Origin: Cyclostephanos tholiformis
Lineage: Eukaryota > Bacillariophyta > Thalassiosirophyceae > Thalassiosirales > Thalassiosiraceae
Reading direction: 5' to 3'
DNA: 16,306 nucleotides
NCBI GenBank assembly: GCA_036939975.1
Contig: JALLPB010000401.1
Location: forward strand, 1-16,306
Each line of letters begins with the position of its first letter. Within the stretch, counting starts at the first letter, position 1. Below are positions 1 to 8,353 of this stretch, piece by piece. The notes beneath the pieces were generated by a model, which saw only the letters and a program-made list of their open reading frames with translations, made no database searches and was not told the origin of the DNA. The position numbers and the translations under genes are program-made.

Positions 1-118
1 TACCAGTTCCTCCCTATCCTGATCACACTAGATAGGAACCTAACCTAAATATATATATATAATATACATCTTTGTTGCCATCTTTAAACAACGCAAGCGC
101 TTCCGTTTTCGGGCGAAA

Positions 119-139
119 CATCATCATCATCATCATCAT
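119..139. repeat. (CAT)7 microsatellite
   Basis: Seven perfect CAT units upstream of the XRN start. An (AT)6 run lies at 49-60. Both are in the presumed promoter or 5' UTR. Confidence 0.9.
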
Positions 140-193
140 CTCACGAGACTTACTTGGAGAGCTAGGGCCCGGCCATCGTCGTGTCATCCGCGT

Positions 194-219
194 GGGGTGG
201 GGGGAGGGGGGGGAGGGGG
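194..219 (+). promoter_or_regulatory. G-quadruplex-type G-tract in the XRN leader
   Basis: Four runs of 4, 6, 8 and 5 G separated by single T or A bases, ending 45 bp before the XRN start codon and on its sense strand. This fits the intramolecular G-quadruplex consensus with one-base loops. Whether it is transcribed depends on the unmapped start site. Confidence 0.6.
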
Positions 220-264
220 CGTGCCAAAGAGAGGAATCGATCCGGCGTCGTCTTCCCTTCCCAT

Positions 265-3200
265 ATGTCGATGTCCCCATGGGCGGTATCGCACGCCGTG
301 CCACTACTCGTTACGTCATTACTGATGATCGCTCTCATCGTCGGTGCCGCCTTCGTCTGTGCCTTCCTGCCATCCTCCTCCTCCTCCTCCTCTTCCATCG
401 GCATCCTCCCCCGCGATGAGTGCATCATGCCGACGTCTGCGATCCATCATCATCATCGACGACGAAGGACCACGACGACGAATCTAAACGGGATCAAGGG
501 ATTCCGTTCCTGGTTCGAGACGGCATTTCCGTCCGCGGTGATCACCATCCGACCGGGCGGGGGTGGCACGAGCGGCGAATGCCGACCGGAAACGTTCGAT
601 CACGTCCTCGTCGATGCCAATCAATTCCTACACACGACGTTGCGTGGGGCGTGCAATCGCCGGGGGGGGGGGAGGACGACGACGACGACGACGAGCTCGT
701 CGTCCACCATCGAGCGGATCCATCTCGACGACGACGTCATCGAGCATTCCCTCCATTTATTCGTCAAGGAGATCGAACGCATCACGAGAACGACCGCCAT
801 ACCGAGGAAAAGTCTCGTCATTGCCATCGGTACGTCGTTCTCTTGTTTCGTTTCCTTTTTCCTTATTTTTCTCGTCGCTTTCGCCATTCGTTCGTGGTAT
901 CAAAACTCTCCGTTGACCGCATCTACCCCCCCCCCCCCACACACACACACACGCCCTCTTTTCAACGCGTCCGATAGACGGATCGCCTGGGGCGGCCAAG
1001 CTCGACAGGCAGAGGAGGCGGAGGTATTCCATATGCAAAAAGGCGGAGTCGCAGGAACGGCAAATTGAGGCATTGAGACATCGCGGGTGGGAGGACGGCG
1101 ATTTCGGATTTTCCGTTGCCGGTGGCGGCAGGAAAAATCGGGACAATCCCGTAATACGAAAGCACGATAGGGAGCGCGTGACGCTCAACATAACGCCGGG
1201 GACGGCGTACATGGACAGGGTCACGAACGCGCTGCTATACTGGTCGTGGCGGCACGTGACGCGTTATCCACGGGTGAAGGTTTACCTTAGCCCGAGTTCC
1301 GTCCACGGCGAGGGGGAGGTGAAGCTCCTGGATTGGATGACCTTCGGTCGGGGGGGGAGGGGGGGCGTATCGCAAACACCCCCGACGACGACTGGCGAAC
1401 GACGACGCCACCGACCGAACGTGAAGCGCGACGAGACCGTGGCAATCCTCGGGGGCGATTCCGATCTGGTCTTGATGGGGTTGGTCGTACCGCCGTCGAT
1501 AACGCACAACGTACACGTCATTTTGCCGAGCGAGGGGGGCGAGAGCCTCGTCGCGTCGATATGGGAAACCACGAGGATCGTGGCCAGGATGATAGAGGGC
1601 ACCATGACGTACGGTGCACGACGGAGCGGAAGGTCCAACAAAAATAGGAGGAAGCGATCGCTGACGCTGAATCAGGTCAATCAGGTTAGGATCGATACGA
1701 CATTGCTCATCATACTGAACGGAAACGACTACCTTCCGAAGGTGAGGGGATGCAGGGCGGGGTTCGACTCTTTTTTCCCGGTATATTTGGATCTTGCGAA
1801 GTCCTGGATGGATGGGCGGGGCGGAAACGACAGCGAGGATTCGTTCCTGATCAATCTCGACAGGAATGGCGAACTGCAGATGAATGTTCGATTCGCCATG
1901 AACTTTTTCGCTGCGCTCGCATTGAACGCCGAAATCGTCGACAGGAACATGGATAATTCATCATCGTCGCAGTGGCATTTGGGAAATCTCAACAACCTGG
2001 TCGATGCCAGGATATTCCCCGGCCCGATCAGATTCGATACAATACACCCGCAAGATTCTTTCTTTCGACAAGAGTTGTGGGAAATGAATTCCAAGTTAAA
2101 TCAAAACACAACGCGTCTAATGAGCGAGGTCTTTGCCGATGATGAGGTCGAAATTGTCAGGTTGACAATCGGGCATATTCCCGACGATTATGTTACTTCC
2201 TCAGACAGGAGAACTAATACTGGATCTGGTGGTGAAGAAATATTCACCACCCTTTTAGGAGAGAGTGACGGTCATGGTGTAATATCTCGTATGGTGAGGA
2301 GAAAAAACACAATCGCGGCGGGGGGACGTCGAGCATATCTGTTCGAGGTTCCTCATAGACAACAGAGGTAAGTGTCGTTTGAGAGCAAGTGTGGGAACAT
2401 CATTTCACTATCAAGCTCTCTAATTTTGGTTTCAACCTTTTTCATAGCTCAATGAAAAACACTAAAGAGAGACTTTCACGTCTAGCACTAGAGGAAATAT
2501 TTGGACGGGAGAATATGGATACCCTATTTGACGAGAGCGACAGCAACGGTGATGATGAACGCGATTTGGAATCAACTAACAGCGCCTCAATCAGCGAGAA
2601 GGTAAGATAAGACCATTTTTTAGTAGTATTTCGTCAGTCCCATATTTCGCTGACATTCAACTGTTGAAAAGCAGCAAGGACTTGCTAAATCTGATGCCGC
2701 ATCTTATCTTGGCGGTGTGCTGTGGAATCTTGAGACTTATCTATATGGATGCTGTGTTAATTATGGCTACGACTATGGCAGCCGCGCCTCCCCAACTCCA
2801 TCCGAGGTATGTGCATCCAGTGTCGGATGATTCTTGCCGAAAATGTTTATCAAGAGTATCTACTGACCCACATTTATTTGTAGATAGTTGAATATCTAGA
2901 GGGCATTGAAAAGCAGGGAAAGCTCAAAATCTGTTGCGCTGATTTGATTGGCCGTACTACCACCACCCCAATCAGTGATGGACTGTCTTGTCTCGCAGCA
3001 GTGCCACCACAGGCGTGGCACATTGTGCCTGAGCCGTACAGCTGGCTTGTTGAACCTTCTCGGAAAGAAAGATTCGAAGATTTATACAACAGTTGTTTTC
3101 ATCCCAAGACCAGGGTATTCGATATTGAGAGTTTTTCTAGAAAGTGCCACGCGGAGCTCTCAAAAATTGAACGAACAGAGAAATCCCCTGTCCTCAGTCA

Positions 3201-3501
3201 AGGCATTTCGAAGGGCAGGCGTATTCACGTAGGAAGTAAGTTTTGGACAGTAATTTCACGCTCAGACCTTCCGTTGGCAGACCCGTTCGAGCCACCAGAA
3301 CCATATTCCGATCGCGTTCCTCGATTACGACGGAACTCAAGGATAAAAGCGACCAAGCTCCCCGCCAAGAGCCATATCGAACGGTCAAGTGACGCCACAA
3401 TTACCGAATTGTCTAAAAATGAGGAAACCAGCAGTAGAATTCAGGAGTGTGTTCACGACATTCCCTACAAAACAGCTTTCAAACTTTCCATCCCAAAGTA
3501 A
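265..3501 (+). CDS. XRN-family 5'-3' exoribonuclease with plastid-type presequence (five exons)
   Basis: Spliced model: 265-829, 978-2367, 2448-2601, 2675-2806, 2884-3501, giving 952 residues with every junction in frame. Members of this family degrade 5'-monophosphorylated RNA processively. What I see: the family N-terminus GIKGFRSWF (res. 76-84, like GVPxFFRWL), LVDANQ (115-120), IAIDGSPGAAK (186-196) with the K196/Q200/R203/R204 basic pocket for the 5' phosphate, GEGE (299-302), GGDSDL (347-352), GNDYLP (437-442), and YLGGVLWNLETYLYG in exon 4 followed by the middle-domain region. All the main acidic metal-binding motifs are present. Before the domain lie about 75 extra residues: a hydrophobic segment (12-33), VCA|FLP at 31-36 and a Ser/His/Arg/Thr-rich stretch, which is a diatom-type signal plus transit peptide. 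The ATG at 265 is the first in frame; the frame is open upstream to 181 without another ATG. The presence of an XRN is secure; plastid location is inferred. Confidence 0.9.
830..977 (+). other. Intron 1 of the XRN gene
   Basis: GT at 830-831 and AG at 976-977. Splicing joins the family motif across the gap as ...VIAI-D-GSPG..., with the aspartate codon split after its first base. The intron holds a run of 13 C (926-938) followed by (AC)7 (939-952) near the acceptor, an unusual polypyrimidine tract. Retention would shift frame and reach a stop at about 1066. Confidence 0.92.
2368..2447 (+). other. Intron 2 of the XRN gene
   Basis: 80 nt, donor GTAAGT at 2368, acceptor CATAG ending at 2447. 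It splits a serine codon after two bases. An in-frame TAA immediately after the donor means the upstream frame cannot continue without splicing. Confidence 0.88.
2602..2674 (+). other. Intron 3 of the XRN gene, with tandem acceptor
   Basis: 73 nt, phase 0, donor GTAAGA at 2602. The acceptor reads AAGCAG, so it can end at 2671 or 2674. Both choices keep frame and differ by a single glutamine. Confidence 0.85.
2807..2883 (+). other. Intron 4 of the XRN gene
   Basis: 77 nt, phase 0, donor GTATGT at 2807, acceptor TTTGTAG ending at 2883. The frame resumes as IVEYLEGIEKQGKL and runs to the stop at 3499-3501. The preceding exon is 132 nt, bounded by phase 0 on both sides. Confidence 0.87.
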
Positions 3502-3548
3502 AATTCGTGAAGGGCTGGGTTTGGTGATTGGAATCTTGTATCGTTTTA

Positions 3549-4515
3549 TCAAGTGTTCTTCTCATCGCGAAAGATAATACTGAGGCGCCGCCCCCGTAAA
3601 ACGTCAACACTTCTTGTTTTGATCCCAAATGTGTCATCAACTTTTGACCCTTCATCTTTGTATTCCATAAACTCAAACGATGTGTTTGAACGAAGCAATT
3701 CGTGGGTGAAAGAGTATCTGCTCATCCCGGATAGAACGTAGAGTGATAACATTGGAAGATATAAATCCACGAATCCAATGGAGTCACCACTGACTTCGCC
3801 GTGATTGATGTCATTTTCCTTGTTCTCCCATTCTTTCGCGGACGGTCTCAATCGCATTACCGCGTCAGAGAGAAGGGACAGACCCGCGACGACTTCCCCA
3901 GAAAATTTTACAGAATCTACGTGAGGTTTCAACTCGCCATTTGCTGATAGATCGATCGCATGACACGGAAGCCATCGTAAATTGTTGTACACGGCAGCTC
4001 CACAGTTTCCACGGCCGTTGAAATGGCGACTTTCAAGATGTCTTCGAGTTTTTTGAATTACATTCACATACGACGGCGCCTGTGCCAACCCACTACTATT
4101 GGCGTCAAAACCCTCTCGTGGAAATAGGTCATCGGGCGTTGAGAGCTCCGTTTCTCTGTAACCGGTGATTACCGAGTCCCAATGGCCGCTCTCGAAACGG
4201 CGGCGTTTGAGCCGGCGACTAGCTTCCTCTACCAGGAAGTTCCCTTCCGCCTCAGTAATAAACCCAGGATATACAACTGCGATTGAATGAATATTCAGCT
4301 ACATGAGTATTGATGAAGTTTGCAGTACATTATTTCAGCTACGCCCGCTACACACCTGCGGAGGTCACATCAAATCCTTCCGGCGCATGTCGGATATTGA
4401 CGTATCTTTGATCGAAATTAGCAGCGATTGAAGAGGCATCAGTTGCACATGTATTTGTTAAAAGACGGCGTCCAAGCTTGGCGTTCCACATAGCGACGCG
4501 TCGGATCGGAAGCAT
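3549..4515 (-). CDS. ALKBH7-like Fe(II)/2-oxoglutarate dioxygenase (two exons)
   Basis: Exons 4515-4356 and 4276-3549 on the minus strand encode 295 residues. The AlkB fold of ALKBH7 uses Fe(II) and 2-oxoglutarate; the animal protein works in mitochondria. What I see: the family blocks VYPGFITEAEG (res. 55-65), RRRFESGHWD (78-87), GYRETE (92-97), LKPHVDS (169-175), VAGLSLLSDAVMRL, LYVLSG, SFTHELLR (242-249) and RGRRLSIIFRD near the C-terminus. The iron ligands H172, D174 and H245 are present, as are the C-terminal arginines expected to bind 2-oxoglutarate. The N-terminus is basic and Ser/Thr-containing without acidic residues for over 20 positions, fitting a mitochondrial presequence. Two acidic insertions (about 200-220 and 254-276) make it longer than the human protein. 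The ATG at 4515 is the first in frame. The natural substrate is unknown from sequence. Confidence 0.9.
4277..4355 (-). other. Intron of the ALKBH7-like gene
   Basis: 79 nt; on the minus strand it begins GTGTGT at 4355 and ends TCGCAG at 4277. It splits a valine codon after one base. Without splicing, exon 1 meets a stop within two codons. Confidence 0.9.
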
Positions 4516-4787
4516 GATGCTGGTCGACGTGGGCCTAAAAAATTTCACAGTTGTTCAATTTCCTATGAATCCTCCGCGTGGAACCTCGTTTTAGTGATGC
4601 CGCACAGCTCGAAACACAACAACGCACCCGCTCACTACTACCATACACCATACACTCCTTGATGATAATACTATGTTCCCTTTCTCCGCCAATCCTACTA
4701 CAACATCATAGTATCGTAATACTTTGCTCTGCAACAATAAAATATAGCCTCAACGAACGCTGGCATTGACACTATCAAAAAACCGCG
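4516..4787. promoter_or_regulatory. Divergent promoter region between the ALKBH7-like and IF-1 genes
   Basis: These 272 bp lie between two start codons that face apart, so both promoters must fit here. It contains a CCAAT pentamer (4689-4693), a perfect 8-bp inverted repeat ATACTATG/CATAGTAT (4668-4675 and 4707-4714) that brackets the CCAAT, and an AT-rich TATA-like stretch at about 4735-4745. Assignment of function to these motifs is inference. Confidence 0.55.
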
Positions 4788-5258
4788 ATGATGAAATATC
4801 TTTTGCTCCTATTTGGTGCTTTGGTGTGCCTATCCTCCACTGAGGTAACGGCGTTCCCGCAGATCTCGCGACCTCCCATAAGTAATACCTCGTCTCGGAC
4901 TTCGCCACAATCGTTTATCGTACCGCCATCGAAAGGATGCGAGGGTCATCCATCGACGGCTCTCTTCGGGAAGAAGGAGGCCCGGGCCGCGGGAAACGAT
5001 AGGAAGGGCCGGACAGAGCGCGTCAAGAAAGTCAAAGACGACGTCATCGAGATAGAGGGGACTGTCATCGAAAGCCTGCCGAATGCCATGTTCCGCTGCA
5101 CGATCGACGGTGCGCCCGATACGCAGGAGCCGGTCCTGGCAACCATCAGCGGGAAGATTCGAAAAAATTTCGTTAAAATCTTAGTCGGGGACAAGGTGAC
5201 GATCGAGCTGAGCCCGTATGATTTGACGAGGGGTAGAATTACGTTCCGCAAACGCTGA
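4788..5258 (+). CDS. infA: Plastid-targeted translation initiation factor IF-1, nuclear encoded
   Basis: Single exon, 156 residues. IF-1 binds the A site of bacterial-type ribosomes during initiation. Residues 86-156 form the complete S1/OB-fold protein: [35 protein letters not shown] and [17 protein letters not shown] follow bacterial IF-1 closely and end where it does. In front lies an 85-residue extension: a signal peptide ([17 protein letters not shown]), the cleavage motif VTA|FPQ at about 21-25, then a Ser/Thr/Arg/Pro-rich stretch without early acidic residues. This is the bipartite presequence for a complex plastid. Two adjacent ATGs (4788 and 4791) could both serve. A bacterial-type factor with such a leader indicates a gene of plastid ancestry now in the nucleus. 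A mitochondrial destination is unlikely given the hydrophobic leader. Confidence 0.95.
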   Translation: MMKYLLLLFGALVCLSSTEVTAFPQISRPPISNTSSRTSPQSFIVPPSKGCEGHPSTALFGKKEARAAGNDRKGRTERVKKVKDDVIEIEGTVIESLPNAMFRCTIDGAPDTQEPVLATISGKIRKNFVKILVGDKVTIELSPYDLTRGRITFRKR

Positions 5259-6055
5259 GTTGCTGAAAATAGAATTCTAATTTATTTTAGAAACCGTGGG
5301 GGTGTCCAAGAAGGCAAATAACAGATGCGAGAAATTGGCATCGAATGTATGGTTCAGATTGATTGATCTCGGCCTCATTTACGAGATAGGAGTAGCTGAG
5401 TTATAAGTGCAGAGTCAAACAAGGTCATGCTCCGATAATGAGAACATGCAAAATAATACAAACACAGGGATACAACATGCTTGATCTTATAGTATCTACC
5501 CAACAACTCGCAAGAAATATTAATTTTCCAACATGTTTTGCACTAAGTATCTATATACATCAGTAAATGCTAAGCGTACCAGCTAATCACCCAGAGTGTC
5601 AACTAAATACTCTACAACTTGACACCCAGGAGAGCACGAATGAATATTGATGTATAGGTTCTAGTGGTGCAATACCATCAAGGCGTTGGTCTAGCATGAT
5701 TGAGAAGTACATAATTGACCCTGGCGTTGCGGTGTGATTTCTATAGTAGCTTTAAAGGAGGACAACTTTTATTCTTTACCTCAGAGCAGTACGCGGCTGT
5801 GCACTTCGTAAACTGAACATTTCCTGGATCGCCTCCACCAGGCATACACACGCATGCAGCTCAAGATTTGATAGGACAACAAATAAAGGGATATTTGATG
5901 ATACAAATAATCTTCTTATCGGGGAGTGAGTATCTATGATGTAGGTAGTCATTAGGTAAGGGTAGGTAGGCAGGTACTATCTCTCAAGATGTGTCTGGCC
6001 GTCAGGCCGAATATATTTCTCACACGCATGCCTAGAGAGAGGTAAATTTTACACC
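5259..6055. other. Gene-free interval of about 0.8 kb
   Basis: AT-rich spacer between two genes on the same strand. It must hold the 3' UTR of IF-1 and the promoter of uS9m. I find no ORF with recognisable protein similarity on either strand and no convincing tRNA boxes. Near its right end is an imperfect array of GGTA-like units (about 5941-5977). A CCTAGAGAGAGGTA element at 6031-6044 lies 11 bp before the next start. Confidence 0.5.
5941..5977. repeat. Imperfect GTAGGTA/GGTA short repeat
   Basis: Several degenerate copies of GGTA(G/A) follow each other upstream of the uS9m gene. The array is too short and irregular for me to assign a function. Confidence 0.4.
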
Positions 6056-6946
6056 ATGACGATGGCAGCCTCGAGAGGATCTCTTTTAGCGCTCCGTCGA
6101 GTCTTCCCGAAAGGGCCAGGATGCGTCTTTGGAAGCGTGTCCATATTTTCTGAGGAAGTGTGCTGCCGTGCCGGGACGGCGTCGCTGGTTCATACCACGT
6201 CGAGGCAACTCCATACTCCATCGTTACTATTTGCCACCACCTTTGACAGCTGCCGATATTTTTCTTCGGCATCCGAGCGGAAGAGCGTGCTTCGCATTCA
6301 CGCCGTATCTCTCTATCAGGCAGATTACAACGATGAGGAAGATGATGCGCAGTGGAAGGATGAGCCCGAAGGTAAACAAACCCACCTGGACCCGATGGAT
6401 AGGCGCAAGGCCGAGGAGGAGGAGGAGGCCACTTGGTGGCTCTACGATGGCACGCAAGAATCGCGCGATGCTCTAGAGGCCATGCGCGCCAAGGAGGCCC
6501 AGAAGAAGAGGTGGATAAAGAATGCCCGACCTCCGGTTAGAGTTTCGGAAATCGACGAGCGTGGGAGGGCATACGGACGTGGTTCTCGCAAGACGGCCGA
6601 GGCTCGAGTGTGGATTCAGCCCGGGGAGGGGGAAATCGTGGTCAATCGGAAGGACTTCGTGACCTACTTCCCCCGCGAGTCCGATCGAGATCACGTCCTT
6701 GGCCCATTCGTGGCGTCGCAAACTTGCGGAAAATTCGATGTCACCGCAATCGTTCGGGGGGGCGGTTTGACCGGGCAGGCTGGAGCCATTCGTTTGGGAC
6801 TAGCGCGCGCATTGGAGAAATACAACCCCGACTATAGGCCGCCTATGAAGCGCCAGGGATTCATGACGCGTGATCCCCGAAAGGTCGAGCGTAAGAAGGT
6901 TGGGAGGGTGAAGGCAAGGAAGTCGCCACAATGGGTTAGGCGATAG
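6056..6946 (+). CDS. Mitochondrial small-subunit ribosomal protein uS9
   Basis: Single exon, 296 residues. uS9 sits in the small-subunit head, and its C-terminal tail reaches the decoding centre. The S9 domain covers about 169-296: GRAYGRGSRKTAEARVWIQPG, the family signature GGGLTGQAGAIRLGLARAL (235-253), and a highly basic tail ending ARKSPQWVRR. Bacterial S9 is about 130 residues; here the first 165 are extra. They comprise a basic, Arg/Ser-rich leader with RYFSSAS at 67-73, typical of mitochondrial presequences, then an acidic linker and an Ala/Glu/Lys/Arg-rich helix (about 112-155) as in mitochondrial S9 proteins. Diatom plastid genomes normally keep rps9, which supports the mitochondrial assignment. 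Alternative starts are the ATG two codons downstream or others within the leader. Confidence 0.93.
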   Translation: MTMAASRGSLLALRRVFPKGPGCVFGSVSIFSEEVCCRAGTASLVHTTSRQLHTPSLLFATTFDSCRYFSSASERKSVLRIHAVSLYQADYNDEEDDAQWKDEPEGKQTHLDPMDRRKAEEEEEATWWLYDGTQESRDALEAMRAKEAQKKRWIKNARPPVRVSEIDERGRAYGRGSRKTAEARVWIQPGEGEIVVNRKDFVTYFPRESDRDHVLGPFVASQTCGKFDVTAIVRGGGLTGQAGAIRLGLARALEKYNPDYRPPMKRQGFMTRDPRKVERKKVGRVKARKSPQWVRR

Positions 6947-7093
6947 TCCACTCCTCGTCGCAATTTTGTTGCGATTACATCCACGTCTTGAAATTTCGTC
7001 CTGTTTTCTATTGTGGGATCCATAACATAAAGAGTAATTCACATGATAACTTAGTTCGTGACTTCCAAGGAGAGGGTTTCTTACCCGAACACT

Positions 7094-7118
7094 AAGTGAG
7101 GGTTGTTACTACCCACTT
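7094..7118. other. Small hairpin between convergent genes
   Basis: AAGT-GA-GGGT, a 7-nt loop, then ACCCACTT can form an 8-bp stem with a two-base bulge. It lies in the 252-bp gap between the uS9m and phosphoglycerate mutase stops, so it would fall in one or both 3' UTRs. It may be coincidental. Confidence 0.3.
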
Positions 7119-7198
7119 CATTATAATATAGGATTAAACGCAGGTTTAACTCAGACTACGAAACAAATTGCTGTTGGTAGGGTGCTCACGCATCTAAT

Positions 7199-8353
7199 CT
7201 AATTTAAAAGGGAGGCATTTTTGATACCGGCAGAATTAATTCGGTATGCCTCCATTGCCTGTTTTCTGAGCAGTGGTAAAGAACTCAGTTGGTATACTGG
7301 TAGCTCATTCCTCGTCTCATTCCCTAATGCACCGTCCACGGGGTAATAGCATTCATTCTCTGTAGTCTTTCTGTACCTTATGACGAGAGGGCTCGCGGTG
7401 GGAATCTTCATGGATTCCAATCTCTTCAATGCCACTCCCAGGGGATCCCTTTCAACATTGCATACCACTCCTATGAGGGCACGGAGCGAGTTTGCGTGGG
7501 CAACTATCAATGCAGTACCTCCCTCGAGCGGATCTTCATCCGTTGATTCCTCAGTAGATGACAGTGGAAGTTTTGTTTTGTAGGCTCTATCCATCATGGG
7601 GGTTAAAACCTCGGCAAGAAAGGGCCGTATTCTATTTTCTGCTACCATTGCCAAACTCTCGGATTTGGGCACGTTGCAATCCCCACAGATATTACCAAAC
7701 AGTCTCAGCTCCTTCACCCGTCTTGGATCATCGTCGTCTAGTGGTGGCGGAATGGCATGCCAGCTTCTGCGCCACTGGCGGACATCCTCGGGGGAATGTC
7801 CATGGATTCCCGATTCGACATCGGCTTTGATCAGTCCCTGTAGGCTACCGTAATGGCGCTCGTTGAGGCGATGGTCGATTACGAATCGAGACGGCGCCTG
7901 ATCAACGCGTTCGTTACGCACCGGTCCGTTCCGTTGATTGTAATACTCGTAATGCTTCTGATTCCGATATTGCTCCTCCAATCGATCGTTATATGCCCAC
8001 CAACAGTGATGAGACGTCATCTTCGCCCGTGTTAGGGTGCTGGTAAACATGGCATCGACGCGGCCCGTAGATTCCGCCAGTAGACGACCGGTGCGGACGG
8101 CCTCCTCCTCGCCGATGGGAGATAGGCCGACGTCGGTCCATCCCGTGAACGTCTCCCGACAGCCCGGGTACTTGCCATTCCAATAACTATCGCCGTGTCT
8201 CGTGAGAATCAGCGTGTGTACCGGCCCCATCGGCTTCGGGAGTGCATATCCTTCGCGCGTAGAGCCGAGGCCGTGGGTCGGCGGTAATGACGTCTGGACC
8301 AAAACGACGAATGAGAGAAAAATCCATCGCGAGGGGATGGGCTTGTGAGGCAT
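7199..8353 (-). CDS. Cofactor-dependent-type phosphoglycerate mutase (histidine phosphatase superfamily) with signal peptide
   Basis: Single exon, 384 residues. The family interconverts 3- and 2-phosphoglycerate through a phosphohistidine. What I see: LTRHGDSYWN (res. 50-59, catalytic H53), FTGWTDVGLSPIGEEEA (69-85), TSTLTRA (104-110), LNERHYGSLQGL (163-174, acid/base E165), WRRSWHAIPPP (194-204), SESLAMV (231-237) and AHANSLRAL (285-293, second histidine H286; the glycine usual after it is alanine). The order and chemistry match dPGM. Typical dPGM is about 250 residues; the excess is the N-terminal leader, an insertion rich in Tyr/Asn/Arg (about 113-158), another in 255-278 and a C-terminal tail. 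Residues 10-28 form a hydrophobic signal peptide ending THG|LG without the aromatic +1 residue of plastid leaders. The secretory system or the periplastid space is therefore possible. The ATG at 8353 follows an A-rich tract. Confidence 0.88.
   Translation of the reverse strand: MPHKPIPSRWIFLSFVVLVQTSLPPTHGLGSTREGYALPKPMGPVHTLILTRHGDSYWNGKYPGCRETFTGWTDVGLSPIGEEEAVRTGRLLAESTGRVDAMFTSTLTRAKMTSHHCWWAYNDRLEEQYRNQKHYEYYNQRNGPVRNERVDQAPSRFVIDHRLNERHYGSLQGLIKADVESGIHGHSPEDVRQWRRSWHAIPPPLDDDDPRRVKELRLFGNICGDCNVPKSESLAMVAENRIRPFLAEVLTPMMDRAYKTKLPLSSTEESTDEDPLEGGTALIVAHANSLRALIGVVCNVERDPLGVALKRLESMKIPTASPLVIRYRKTTENECYYPVDGALGNETRNELPVYQLSSLPLLRKQAMEAYRINSAGIKNASLLN

Noticed and set aside
181..264. Upstream extension of the XRN frame from a GTG at 181
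   Set aside because: No ATG lies in this stretch, and it would place Gly/Arg-rich residues in front of a good signal peptide. Non-ATG initiation is not needed.
5660..5720. Possible tRNA (GGTTCTAG and TTGGTCTAGC resemble internal promoter boxes)
   Set aside because: The boxes are in the wrong order and spacing, and no acceptor or anticodon stem can be folded by eye.
5952..6272. Minus-strand open frame across the uS9m promoter and start
   Set aside because: No motif or similarity is visible, and it overlaps a secure gene on the other strand.
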